This document shows positions 10,752 through 18,844 of a stretch of DNA of 64,000 nt, piece by piece (the first letter of the stretch is position 1; every line of letters begins with the position of its first letter). Origin of the DNA: Rhodococcus rhodochrous. GTDB lineage: Bacteria; Actinomycetota; Actinomycetes; Mycobacteriales; Mycobacteriaceae. Under the pieces are notes generated by a model. It saw only the letters and a program-made list of their open reading frames with translations. It ran no database searches and had not been told where the DNA came from. A program made the translations under genes and the position numbers. Where the stretch lies: NCBI RefSeq assembly GCF_014854695.1, contig NZ_CP027557.1:4876891-4940890 (forward strand), in the 5' to 3' direction.

Positions 10752-11513
10752 GTGTCCGCGACCGCACGGCGACGTGAGATCTTCCACCGAATCCTCGCCG
10801 ACGGATATGTCGATGCGAAGACCCTCTCGGCCGATCTCGGCGTCGATGCGTCCACGATCCGTCGCGATCTCGATTCGCTCGCCCGCGAAGGGAAGGTCGA
10901 GCGCACACACGGGGGCGCCCGAGCGGTCGAGGGCGCGGGTCACGAGGTGCCGTACGCCCTCAAGAAGGACGTGCGCCGCGAGGAGAAGACGGCGATCGCG
11001 GCGGTAGCGGCCGCCATGGTGTCCGACGGCGACAGCGTGGTGCTCGACAGCGGATCCACGACCTACGAGGTGGCCGTGGCACTGCGCCACAAGGCGTCGC
11101 TGACGATCCTCACGAACGACCTGCGTATCGCGAAGTATGTTGCGGCATTTCCCGACGTCCGGCTTCTCGTGTCCGGAGGCGAGCTCCTCGGTTCGGTGTA
11201 CACCCTGGTCGGCGACCATGCCGTGCAGTTCCTCTCGGACTACTCCGCCGACTGGGCGTTCCTCGGTGCCGACGCCGTGCACCCCACCGCCGGCATCACC
11301 AACACCAACACGCTGGAGATCCCGATCAAGCGGGCGATGATCCGGTCGGCCGAGAGGACGATCGTCGTGACGGATCATTCGAAGTTCGGAGAGCGCGCAC
11401 TCGCCCGCGTGGCGACTCTCGACGAGATCACCTCCATCGTCACCGACGACGGTCTCGACGAGGAGCATCGCGCAGCCTACGGCGACCGGCTCGTCATCGC
11501 TCCGAAGTCTTGA
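10752..11513 (+). CDS. DeoR-family sugar-phosphate-responsive regulator
   Basis: A 253-residue protein. The N-terminal DeoR helix-turn-helix (about 5-57: LSADLGVDASTIRRDLDSL, then GKVERTHGGA) is followed by a DeoRC sensor domain with DSGSTTYEVA, LTNDLRIA and GADAVHPTAG, which resembles ribose-5-phosphate isomerase and binds phosphorylated sugars. The GTG at 10752 follows GGAG. Divergent placement from fgd-pgi suggests control of glucose-6-phosphate metabolism by a sugar-phosphate signal. Confidence 0.9.
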   Translation: MSATARRREIFHRILADGYVDAKTLSADLGVDASTIRRDLDSLAREGKVERTHGGARAVEGAGHEVPYALKKDVRREEKTAIAAVAAAMVSDGDSVVLDSGSTTYEVAVALRHKASLTILTNDLRIAKYVAAFPDVRLLVSGGELLGSVYTLVGDHAVQFLSDYSADWAFLGADAVHPTAGITNTNTLEIPIKRAMIRSAERTIVVTDHSKFGERALARVATLDEITSIVTDDGLDEEHRAAYGDRLVIAPKS

Positions 11514-11538
11514 CATACAACCATTCGGTTGTACATTT
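11510..11538 (+). promoter_or_regulatory. arsR-type promoter with embedded operator
   Basis: TTGACA (11510-11515) and TACATT (11532-11537) form a good promoter with a 16-bp spacer. Within the spacer lies a perfect inverted repeat TACAACC-ATTC-GGTTGTA (11516-11533). The -35 overlaps the stop codon of the deoR-type gene. The operator position predicts autorepression by the ArsR-type protein encoded immediately downstream. Confidence 0.7.
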
Positions 11539-11544
11539 GGAGAT

Positions 11545-11886
11545 GTGAGCGGAGACGACGAGGACCGGGCCGACGCCCTGTTCCACGCGCTCTCCGACCG
11601 GACCCGGCGCGACATCATGCGACGCGTCCTGGCCGGGGAACACTCGGTGTCCGCTCTCGCAGCGAACTACGACATGTCCTTCGCTGCAGTGCAGAAACAC
11701 GTCGCCGTGCTGGAGAAGGCCGGCCTGCTCGTGAAGCGACGCAGCGGTCGCGAACAGTTGGCCAGTGGTGACGTGACGGCAGTGCGGTCGGTGGCGTCCA
11801 TGCTCACCGAGCTGGAGCAGGTCTGGCGCGGACGCATCGCGCGCATCGACGAACTCATCGCATCCGAATCCTTCGAGGAAGGCTGA
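11545..11886 (+). CDS. ArsR-family winged-helix regulator (SRPBCC-linked)
   Basis: A 113-residue repressor: RRDIMRRVLAGEHSVSALA leads into the recognition helix DMSFAAVQKHVAVLEKAGLL and a wing with KRRSGREQ. It lacks the Cys-rich metal site of ArsR/SmtB, so it belongs to the branch that pairs with an SRPBCC protein rather than sensing metal. The GTG start at 11545 sits close behind GGAG. It is followed after 3 bp by the SRPBCC gene. Confidence 0.88.
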   Translation: MSGDDEDRADALFHALSDRTRRDIMRRVLAGEHSVSALAANYDMSFAAVQKHVAVLEKAGLLVKRRSGREQLASGDVTAVRSVASMLTELEQVWRGRIARIDELIASESFEEG

Positions 11887-11889
11887 GAA

Positions 11890-12375
11890 ATGCCTGTAAC
11901 CGACGTCCGGCACGACCCCGACAAGCTGACTCTGACCATCACAGCCGAGTTCGCCGCCCCGGTGGCCCGCATCTGGCAGGTCTACGCCGATCCCCGTCAG
12001 CTGGGGAAGGTCTCGGGACCCCCGACCTTCCCCGCGACGGTGGTCGACCACAATCTGAAGCCCGGCACCCGTACCACCTACTTCATGACCGGTCCCGATG
12101 GCGAGAAGTACGCCGGCTACTGGGACATCACGGCCGTCGACGAACCGGCGAGTTTCTCGTTCCTCGACGGTTTCGCAGAGCCGGACTTCACCCCGAAACC
12201 GGAACTGCCCGTCTCCGACAACGTCTTCACCTTCGCCGAGCACGAAGGCGGCACGCGCGCAACCTATGTCAGTACCTACCAGAGCGCCGAGGCGCTCCAG
12301 CAGGTACTGGACATGGGGGCGGTCGAGGGCGCCTCGTCCGCCATCAACCAGATCGACGAACTGGTGGCTGCCTAG
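11890..12375 (+). CDS. SRPBCC/AHSA1-domain protein
   Basis: A 161-residue START-like fold protein of the AHSA1 family. It begins with a beta strand TLTITAEFAAPVARIWQVYAD and ends with a long C-terminal helix, which together form a hydrophobic cavity. ArsR-AHSA1 pairs are widespread in actinobacteria; the AHSA1 partner probably binds a small hydrophobic ligand, but its substrate is unknown. It is co-transcribed with the ArsR gene. Confidence 0.85.
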   Translation: MPVTDVRHDPDKLTLTITAEFAAPVARIWQVYADPRQLGKVSGPPTFPATVVDHNLKPGTRTTYFMTGPDGEKYAGYWDITAVDEPASFSFLDGFAEPDFTPKPELPVSDNVFTFAEHEGGTRATYVSTYQSAEALQQVLDMGAVEGASSAINQIDELVAA

Positions 12376-12393
12376 CAGCACCGAAAGGCCGAC

Positions 12394-12456
12394 GATTCAG
12401 TTGCCCAACGGAATCGAAGATTCCAGTCGCCCAACGGAATCAGAGATTCCAGTCAC
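12394..12456. repeat. Tandem 25-26-bp repeat with short hairpins at the 3' end of the L,D-transpeptidase gene
   Basis: The unit GATTC(C)AGTYGCCCAACGG... occurs at 12394-12418 and 12419-12444, with a partial third copy from 12445. Each junction forms a hairpin GGAATC-N3-GATTCC (12410-12424 and 12436-12450). The partial third copy encodes the last residues and stop region of the transpeptidase, so the duplication extended from the gene end. It may act as a bidirectional terminator between the convergent genes. Confidence 0.7.
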
Positions 12457-13393
12457 CGAGACCGTCCCAGCCGTTGAGGGTTCCGCCGGCGGTGTTCTGC
12501 ACGATCACCGGGTCGCCCTTCTTGGCGTTCTCGTAGAACCACTTGCCGTCCTCGGTGCTCACATTGAGGCAACCGTGGCTGACGTTGGTGTTGCCCTGCG
12601 CGCCGACCGACCACGGAGCGGCGTGGAGGAAGATGCCGCTGTTGGACATCCGCGTCGCGTACTCGACGTAGGTGCGGTACCCCTCGGGGCTGTCGACCGG
12701 AACTCCGTAGGTCGATGAATCCATGTACATGTCGCGGTACTTCTCACCGACGATGTACGTGCCGTTGGGAGTGTCGTGGCCGGGCTTACCGAAGGACGTC
12801 GGCATGGTGCGGACGACCTCCCCGTTGCGGGTCACGGTGATGGTCTTGGTGTTGTTGTCGGCGACCGTCACCAGAGCGTCGCCGATGGTGAACGACGACT
12901 GTGTGTCGCCGGCCTTCACGGTCACCGCGGTGTTCGCGGGCCAGAACTCGAACGGCTTCCAGCGGACCTGTGTGTTCGACGCCCAGTAGAAGTGCCCGTC
13001 GACGGGCGGCTGCGTGGTGATCCGGATGGCGCGTTCGGCGGCTGCACGATCTCCGACGGCCTCGTTGAAGCGGATGATGATCGGCTGCGCGACACCCACC
13101 GTCTCCCCGTTCGACGGATTGACGGACGGAGCGGAGAACGGGGCGGCCGGCTCGGGAGCGAGCTGGGGCGGAAGCTGCGGCGGCGTCACTCCGGGCGGCG
13201 TGAGGCCTTCGATCAGCTCCTGGACGCTCGGCACCTCCGGCCCACCGGGCCACAACGGTGCCGCGCTCGCAGGACCGGCGGTGGCGAGTGCCACGGCGGC
13301 TGCGCCCACAAGAGCAGCACCGACCCGCGCAGATCGGCGGCCCGTGCGGCGACGGTTCGACAAAGCTCGCTTTTCGAACATTCCACAACCCAT
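12440..13393 (-). CDS. L,D-transpeptidase with Ig-like domain
   Basis: A 317-residue secreted peptidoglycan cross-linking enzyme that makes 3-3 links outside the membrane. A basic N terminus and hydrophobic helix ending in AGPASA form a signal peptide (about 1-45). A Pro-rich linker and an Ig-like domain (about 90-170) follow, then the YkuD catalytic domain with HAAPWSVG and the Cys motif [10 protein letters not shown] (Cys275). This resembles the LdtMt enzymes of mycobacteria. ATGs at 13393 and 13381 are both possible starts. A promoter-like pair TTGCCC-N16-TATCTA lies upstream on the minus strand. Confidence 0.93.
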   Translation of the reverse strand: MGCGMFEKRALSNRRRTGRRSARVGAALVGAAAVALATAGPASAAPLWPGGPEVPSVQELIEGLTPPGVTPPQLPPQLAPEPAAPFSAPSVNPSNGETVGVAQPIIIRFNEAVGDRAAAERAIRITTQPPVDGHFYWASNTQVRWKPFEFWPANTAVTVKAGDTQSSFTIGDALVTVADNNTKTITVTRNGEVVRTMPTSFGKPGHDTPNGTYIVGEKYRDMYMDSSTYGVPVDSPEGYRTYVEYATRMSNSGIFLHAAPWSVGAQGNTNVSHGCLNVSTEDGKWFYENAKKGDPVIVQNTAGGTLNGWDGLGDWNL

Positions 13394-13551
13394 CGTTCAG
13401 CGGTGCGCCGCGCCTTATTTCCCCTGCGCGGCGTGCTCGTACCCGTTCATTAGATACAGGACGGTTACGGACGGGCAATTCGAATGCGGGCCGTCCCGGC
13501 GTTTCCCCAGGTCAGCGAACCGGGTGGTCTCTTACGAATGCAGACGGCCAC

Positions 13552-13580
13552 GGCGCGGGTGAACGGATATCACCCGCGCC
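13552..13580 (-). terminator. Hairpin terminator downstream of the tandem ABM-like gene
   Basis: GGCGCGGGTGA and TCACCCGCGCC form a perfect 11-bp stem with a 7-nt loop, 13 bp past the stop codon at 13593. There is no T-tract, as is usual in actinobacteria. Confidence 0.7.
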
Positions 13581-13592
13581 GCGGACCGGCGG

Positions 13593-14222
13593 TCACACCA
13601 TTTCCGGGACGTCCAGGTGTGCGATGGCGAGCTCGAATTCACCGGTATCGAGCACCCTGGCGCCTGCCGCCCGAATCACCTCGGAGCCGATGTCGTCGCG
13701 GTGCGCTCTGGTGCGGTCCATCGCTTCGGCACTGTCGAACGTCAACGAGGTCACCCCGCGACCACTGGCACGGTCGAGCATCAGGCTGGCGCTGCAGAAC
13801 CCCTCGAGTTCCTCCATCCTGGGGAGCGCGGCCATCTTCCACATGTCCACACCGCGATCCACCTGGTCGGGATCGATGTCGGCCCAGGTGACGCTGCAGC
13901 AGGACCCGCGGGTCGCATGGTGGTCGCGGTGCATGACCGCGATCTCCCAATTGGCCACGTCCGTGGTGGCGTGGAACATCCGGGCCGCCTCGTCCCGGAG
14001 CATGCGTGCCATGCCTTCGCTGGAGCGCAGCGCGTCCCCGTCCCGCCAGGAACTGGTGGCGATGCATCGGCCCGAACCGCGGTCGATCAGCAGGGACAGT
14101 CCCATGCAACCGTCGATGTCTGCCAGGGCAGGCATCACGATGTCGCGTACGTGCTTGATCCCGGCGTCGATGTACGACGGATGAGCATGAATTGTGGTGG
14201 AGCGTGCAAACACGATCGGCAC
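13593..14222 (-). CDS. Tandem ABM/Dabb-like alpha-beta-barrel protein
   Basis: A 209-residue cytosolic protein with two copies of a roughly 100-residue ferredoxin-like domain. Both repeats carry the pattern (V/A)DxGxxxxRD/KMxxPALxxxxGCxGxSLxxDRxSGR (compare GLSLLIDRGSGR and SASLMLDRASGR). Such domains occur in antibiotic-biosynthesis-type monooxygenases and stress-responsive proteins and usually dimerise; here the dimer is fused. The GTG at 14222 has a strong ribosome-binding site (GAGGAGAGGG). No catalytic role can be assigned. Confidence 0.75.
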   Translation of the reverse strand: MPIVFARSTTIHAHPSYIDAGIKHVRDIVMPALADIDGCMGLSLLIDRGSGRCIATSSWRDGDALRSSEGMARMLRDEAARMFHATTDVANWEIAVMHRDHHATRGSCCSVTWADIDPDQVDRGVDMWKMAALPRMEELEGFCSASLMLDRASGRGVTSLTFDSAEAMDRTRAHRDDIGSEVIRAAGARVLDTGEFELAIAHLDVPEMV

Positions 14223-14362
14223 CCCTCTCCTCAGGGCGGCGCCGACACGGCGTCGCCGGTCGTTTCGGCGCGACCCCCCACCCGAAACCACCCGTGTTCA
14301 CACTGCTCCCCTACTCGGCCGTAAGCAATAGACGACCGGTCTGCGTCTGCCATCCTCGAAGG

Positions 14363-15700
14363 GTGGCGGCGTCGAGCGGTATCGACCGCATCGGTCCCGG
14401 CGACCTGACCGAACTCGTCTCGGACGTGGGACGGGCACCTCTGAATGTCGGTGCTGCGATCTTCTTCGCCGATGAGAACCTGCGTGATCCGACGACACTG
14501 ATGGCGGTGCTCACCGAACGACTCGTCGGGATCCGCCGGCTGCGGCAATGCCTGATCGAGCCGGCGCTCGGGCTCGGACGTCCCTACTGGATCGACGACG
14601 ACCACTTCGACGTCGATGCCCACTTCTCACAGGTGCGCTGCCCCGCTCCCTGCGACAGGGACGCCGCACTGACGCTCGCCGTGGACGCGGTCATCCGTCC
14701 GCTGTCTCGATCCCGACCGTTGTGGCGCGCGGTTCTCGTCACCGACATCGCGGACCCGAACGGGCACACGGCGTTGGTGATGGTGCTGCACCACGTCCTG
14801 GCCGACGGGATCGGTGGTCTGGCGATCCTGGCACATCTCGTCGACGGCGTGGACAGCTCATCGCCCCTGCGCGAACAGCGCAGATCCGGGCAACCGGGTG
14901 CGCGAGAACTTCTCTACGACAACGCGATCGGTCGTCTGCACATGCTCCGTCGGGCACCGCGGGCCATCGCACGCCTTCCTGCCGCGTGGGCGGAACTCGG
15001 GCGAGGTGCCGGCGGACGTGCCCCGCGCTGCTCGCTCAACGCGCCCACCGGTGTTCGTCGTGCGGTCGGGACCGTCGAGGTGAAGCTGGACACCGTCCGC
15101 CGAGCGGGACGTCGATGGGACGCGACGGTCGACGACGTGCTGCTGGTCGCGGTCGGTGGTGCCCTCGGCACGATTCTGCACAGGCGCGGCGAGTTCCCGC
15201 CCGAGCTGGTGATCTCGGTACCGATCTCCGCCCGCACCGCCGACACGAGTGGGCAGCTGGGTAACCGCGTCGGTGTCATGCCCGTCCGGGTACCGCTGGA
15301 CGGGACCCCGGAGGACCGGCTGGTAGCCGTCTCCCGCGCCACCCGGCTACAGAAGACGAACGTGCGAGGGTTGTCCGCCGAGCTGCTGGGTCCGGTCTTC
15401 CGCGCGCTCGCGGCCGCGGGGATGTTCCGTCGGTTCGTGGACCGGCAGCGCCGGGTCAATTCTTTCCTGTCCGACCTGCCGGGACCGCCGTCGACGATCA
15501 CCGTGGCCGGCGCACCCGTCACGTCGATCGTGCCGTTGATCGTCAGCACGGGAAACGTCGCTGTCGCCTTCGCCGCACTGTCGTATGCCGGCACGCTGAC
15601 GGTGGTGGTCGTCGTCGATCCCGACGTCGCCCCCGAGGTCCGCGAGGTCGCAGAGGCCGTGCGAGAACAGTTCCGCTCGATCGTCGCCTCCGCACAGTGA
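14363..15700 (+). CDS. Wax ester synthase/diacylglycerol acyltransferase (WS/DGAT)
   Basis: A 445-residue acyltransferase that uses acyl-CoA to make triacylglycerols or wax esters, the storage lipids of rhodococci. The catalytic HHxxxDG motif is HHVLADG (His143, His144, Asp148). The C-terminal domain contains SVPISARTAD and a GNRVGVMPV segment typical of the family. The GTG at 14363 begins homology, but its ribosome-binding site is poor, so the true start is uncertain. It is divergent from the ABM-like gene. Confidence 0.88.
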   Translation: MAASSGIDRIGPGDLTELVSDVGRAPLNVGAAIFFADENLRDPTTLMAVLTERLVGIRRLRQCLIEPALGLGRPYWIDDDHFDVDAHFSQVRCPAPCDRDAALTLAVDAVIRPLSRSRPLWRAVLVTDIADPNGHTALVMVLHHVLADGIGGLAILAHLVDGVDSSSPLREQRRSGQPGARELLYDNAIGRLHMLRRAPRAIARLPAAWAELGRGAGGRAPRCSLNAPTGVRRAVGTVEVKLDTVRRAGRRWDATVDDVLLVAVGGALGTILHRRGEFPPELVISVPISARTADTSGQLGNRVGVMPVRVPLDGTPEDRLVAVSRATRLQKTNVRGLSAELLGPVFRALAAAGMFRRFVDRQRRVNSFLSDLPGPPSTITVAGAPVTSIVPLIVSTGNVAVAFAALSYAGTLTVVVVVDPDVAPEVREVAEAVREQFRSIVASAQ

Positions 15701-15758
15701 CCGCGGGTCGCTCCGATGTGACGGTCGGGAACCGAGGAGCGGAGTACCTTTGCTGTGC

Positions 15759-16196
15759 ATGTCGGAGGAGATCGCCGAGATCCGCACCCTCGCCGATGCC
15801 CGGAAGGTGTTGGCATCGCAACCGTTCAGCGTCCTGATCGGAGCTCGTCTGACCGAATACGAGCGCGGCCGGGCCGTACTGGAGATACCTCTCAGGGAGG
15901 AACTGCTCCAGCAGTTCGGTTTCGCGCACGGCGGGGTTCTGGCCTATGCGGCCGACAATGCGCTCACGTTCGCCGCAGGCACGGCCCTCGGACCCTCGAT
16001 CGTGACGACCGGCATGAGCCTCGACTACCTGCGGCCTGCCGGGGGCACGCTTCTACGCGCGGTCGCCACCGTCGTCAGCACCAGTCGCAGGAAGGCGTTG
16101 TGTCGTTGTGAGATCTACGCCCTCGCGGAGGACGGCGTGGAGAAACTGTGTGCCGCCGCGCAAGGAAGCGCTCGCGTGATCGACCTGAACGGATGA
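15759..16196 (+). CDS. PaaI-type hotdog thioesterase
   Basis: A 145-residue single-hotdog protein. The FGFAHGGVLAYAADNAL segment carries the HGG and the acidic residue used by PaaI/4HBT thioesterases, which hydrolyse acyl- or phenylacetyl-CoA. The ATG at 15759 is taken as start; a TTG at 15750 has the better-spaced ribosome-binding site (GGAGCGGAG) and is a real alternative. It lies 58 bp downstream of the WS/DGAT and may be co-transcribed. Confidence 0.82.
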   Translation: MSEEIAEIRTLADARKVLASQPFSVLIGARLTEYERGRAVLEIPLREELLQQFGFAHGGVLAYAADNALTFAAGTALGPSIVTTGMSLDYLRPAGGTLLRAVATVVSTSRRKALCRCEIYALAEDGVEKLCAAAQGSARVIDLNG

Positions 16197-16219
16197 GCGA
16201 CGGAACCACCGCATGAAGG

Positions 16220-16915
16220 TCAGTCGGGTTGGGGTCCGAGTTCGACGATGCGGGCGGCGATCGTCGCCACCGGCACATTCGATTCCTGCGACAAGGCGAC
16301 CATCATCGCGAAGGCACGATCGGCGTCCACGGCGAAACGTTCCATGAGCATGCCCTTGGCCTGGCCTATGAGATCCCGAGACGCGATCGCCGAGTGCAAT
16401 TGCATCTGCCGACGACCCGAGACGAAAGCGATCGCGGCGTGGGCTGCGAGCACCTCCCCGATGTGAATCGCGGCCTCGTCGAAGGCATTCGGTTCGGCGG
16501 AGAACAAGTTCAGCGCTCCGGCCTGCATGTCGTGGGTATAGAGCCGGAACGACACGACGCTGCGTACCCCGGCTTCGACGGCTGCAGGCGTGAACATGGG
16601 CCAGCGCGACTCGGTGGCCAGATCGTCACTGCGGGTGAACACCGTGTCGACAGCGGAATCGACGCACGGCCCTTCCCCGACCCGGGCCTGCAATGCATCG
16701 ATCTGTGGCGGCAACTGTGACGTCGCTGCGTGCGATTCGAACTTTCCGCGACCGGTGATGACGAGGACGTCGGCGCTGTCGGTGCCGGGAATCAGTTCCA
16801 CGGCGGCGGTCGTGATCCGTTGCAGAGTCGTGTCGAGATCCGTACCCGCACCGTCGAAGGACCGCGCGAGCTCGGCCATCGTGCGGCTCAGACGGTCGGG
16901 GTTCAGGTCGGACAT
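16220..16915 (-). CDS. GAF-ANTAR domain RNA-binding regulator
   Basis: A 231-residue protein. A GAF sensor domain (about 30-160) with VGEGPCVDSA is followed by an ANTAR domain (about 168-225) with SRDLIGQAKGMLMERFAVDADRAF. ANTAR domains bind paired hairpins in mRNA leaders and prevent termination. The ATG at 16915 follows GGAAGG. The target transcripts are unknown; the ligand of the GAF domain cannot be read from sequence. Confidence 0.9.
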   Translation of the reverse strand: MSDLNPDRLSRTMAELARSFDGAGTDLDTTLQRITTAAVELIPGTDSADVLVITGRGKFESHAATSQLPPQIDALQARVGEGPCVDSAVDTVFTRSDDLATESRWPMFTPAAVEAGVRSVVSFRLYTHDMQAGALNLFSAEPNAFDEAAIHIGEVLAAHAAIAFVSGRRQMQLHSAIASRDLIGQAKGMLMERFAVDADRAFAMMVALSQESNVPVATIAARIVELGPQPD

Positions 16916-17086
16916 GAGGCACACCTTCCGAAAGGTCGGTGCGCTCGTCGGCGGCACCGATGACAGTAGAAGCATCGGCACCGTCACAGCGACACCGAGG
17001 TACGGGACCACCAGCCTATCCGCGTGATCGGTCCGGACAAGGGCTCAGCGGCACATGCAGAGACGCTCAATACCTCGATACGGCGT

Positions 17087-18064
17087 TCAGCCGAGGCCGA
17101 AGATCCTGGCCAGGCGCATATCGGAGTCGTACAAAGCGTCGGTGTCGAAGGTGGAGGCGGAACTGAGCACCTCGTTCGCGCCGGTGGAGGCGATCAGCTT
17201 CTCGAGCCCCTCGGCCACCTGATCCTCGGTTCCGGCCAGCGAACCCTTTGCGGTCTCGTCGACGATGCGGCGCCGACGCTCGGTCATCGGCTGCCGGCGG
17301 ATCTCCTCGACCGGGGACAGCGGCGGGAACGCACCCGCTTCGCGCGAGACGGCCATCGCCCAGGCCTCCGGAAGCTGCAACTCCCGAGCTTCGGCTTCGG
17401 TGTCGGCGATGAGGATGTCGAGCCCGACGACCACATAGGGCTCCGCGCCGGGTGTGCCCGGGCGGAAGTCGGCGCGATAACGGTCGAACGGTTCCGATCC
17501 CTGCCGCAGAAGAGGCCCGGCGACGACGACGGGCAACCCGAGACGCGCTGCCAGTCGCATGCCCTGCCGCGTGCCGAGGACGAAGATCGGAGGTGGCTCG
17601 GACAGTCGAGGGCGCACCGTCAGTTCGGCGGTGCCGTGTAGATAGCCGCGCAGTTCCTCGATGTCGGCGGCGAAGTCGTCCGCGTCGGCCTTGTGGGTAC
17701 GCAGCGCATCGCGCACGGGTGCGGTGAATCCGAGGGAACGACCGACACCCAGATCGATTCGTCCGGGGTGCATCGCTTCGAGCATCGCGAACTGTTCGGC
17801 GACGACGATCGGTTGGTGATTGGGCAGCATCACCCCACCCGAGCCCACCCGGATCCGGCTCGTCCGATCCGCGATCGCACCGATGAGCAGCGGCGGAGCA
17901 CCCGACGCGATGCCCGGGACGGCATGGTGTTCGGCCACCCAGAAGCGGTGGTAACCGGCTGCCTCGGCGAGTTCGGCGCGACGCAGGGTCTGCCGCAATG
18001 CGGCAGCGTCCGGCTGCCCCTCCCGGGTCCGGGAGCGGTCCAGCAACGACAACGCCACCTGCAC
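17087..18064 (-). CDS. LLM-class flavin-dependent oxidoreductase, MsnO8-like
   Basis: A 325-residue luciferase-like protein starting QVALSLLDRSRTREGQ, with FWVAEHHAVPGIASGAP, RVGSGGVMLPNHQP and DLGVGRS. These are hallmarks of the MsnO8/YhbW branch, which usually binds FMN. The start is GTG at 18064. No neighbouring pathway gene indicates a substrate. The 75-bp gap up to the GAF-ANTAR gene holds nothing clear. Confidence 0.86.
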   Translation of the reverse strand: MQVALSLLDRSRTREGQPDAAALRQTLRRAELAEAAGYHRFWVAEHHAVPGIASGAPPLLIGAIADRTSRIRVGSGGVMLPNHQPIVVAEQFAMLEAMHPGRIDLGVGRSLGFTAPVRDALRTHKADADDFAADIEELRGYLHGTAELTVRPRLSEPPPIFVLGTRQGMRLAARLGLPVVVAGPLLRQGSEPFDRYRADFRPGTPGAEPYVVVGLDILIADTEAEARELQLPEAWAMAVSREAGAFPPLSPVEEIRRQPMTERRRRIVDETAKGSLAGTEDQVAEGLEKLIASTGANEVLSSASTFDTDALYDSDMRLARIFGLG

Positions 18065-18106
18065 GGTCGTCTCAACACCACAACCGTCGCGGATCTTCCC
18101 TGCGGG

Positions 18107-18418
18107 TCAGGGATCTTCGGGCCCCCAGGCGCGACCGGCTGCGATCCAGTCCCCGTGGAAGTGGAGTTGCCCGTGCTCCGAGGCCTTCTGCGCCGCGGCG
18201 ACACCGTGCGCATCGGCGACGTACAGCAGGAGGTTGGCAATGGCGTTTCCGACAACGACGACCTGGTCGCGGGGATCGCTCGCTCGGATCGCCACCTCGG
18301 CGAGTGCGCGCCCGGCACCGATGGCCCCCGCCAGGGACTGGTGCTGGAGCTGGGTGCAGCCGGGACGACCGCAGGACAGACACAGGTCCGATACGTGATC
18401 ACCCGTCGGAGTCCTCAT
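18107..18418 (-). CDS. Small Cys-rich protein with a putative zinc site
   Basis: 103 residues; family not recognised. The N terminus carries CLSCGRPGCTQLQH (Cys13, Cys16, Cys21, His26), spaced like a small zinc-binding knuckle. A helical region AEVAIRASDPRDQVVVVGNAIAN follows. The start at 18416-18418 has a good ribosome-binding site (AGGAAATGAC). It follows another small Cys-containing gene on the same strand. Confidence 0.65.
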   Translation of the reverse strand: MRTPTGDHVSDLCLSCGRPGCTQLQHQSLAGAIGAGRALAEVAIRASDPRDQVVVVGNAIANLLLYVADAHGVAAAQKASEHGQLHFHGDWIAAGRAWGPEDP

Positions 18419-18528
18419 GTCATTTCCTGCCGAAACATAAAGCCAATTATGTCCGATTTCGTTTCGGTGCCGAATGGGAGGTGCCGACGTACTCGACAAT
18501 GCCACTCCGAGCGGCAAGGTCGAACTGT

Positions 18529-18816
18529 TCACGGCCGCGGGTTCTTCCGGGTCCACCGCGGCCGGTCGCTGCGGGTGGCCGCCGTGCAGCGACGACACGG
18601 GACGACTCCGTGCTCGCCCAGTTCCGCCAGGTACAACGCGTCGCTCCACGGCACGTGCGGAAAGCGATCGAGGCGGGCGCGGGAGAGCGGCACCCCGCAC
18701 AGGGTCTGGTTGGTGCCGGGCGTCCATGCGTGGGTGTCGCCGGACGGGTAGCGGATCCCGTCGGTATCGGTCCATCGGCCCGACGCAGCGACTGCCGGGC
18801 TGGTGTGCTGAGCCAT
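18529..18816 (-). CDS. Small conserved protein with H/C metal-site pattern
   Basis: 95 residues. THAWTPGTNQTLCGVPLSR and a C-terminal CRRC place His29, Cys40, Cys74 and Cys77 as a likely zinc site. The PHVPWSDALYLAELGEHGVVPCRRC segment looks like a conserved actinobacterial hypothetical family; I do not know its function. The ribosome-binding site is weak. It lies between fprB and the other small Cys protein on the same strand. Confidence 0.6.
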   Translation of the reverse strand: MAQHTSPAVAASGRWTDTDGIRYPSGDTHAWTPGTNQTLCGVPLSRARLDRFPHVPWSDALYLAELGEHGVVPCRRCTAATRSDRPRWTRKNPRP

Positions 18817-18844
18817 GGGTCCGGGTTCCCGCTACCGGGAGGGA

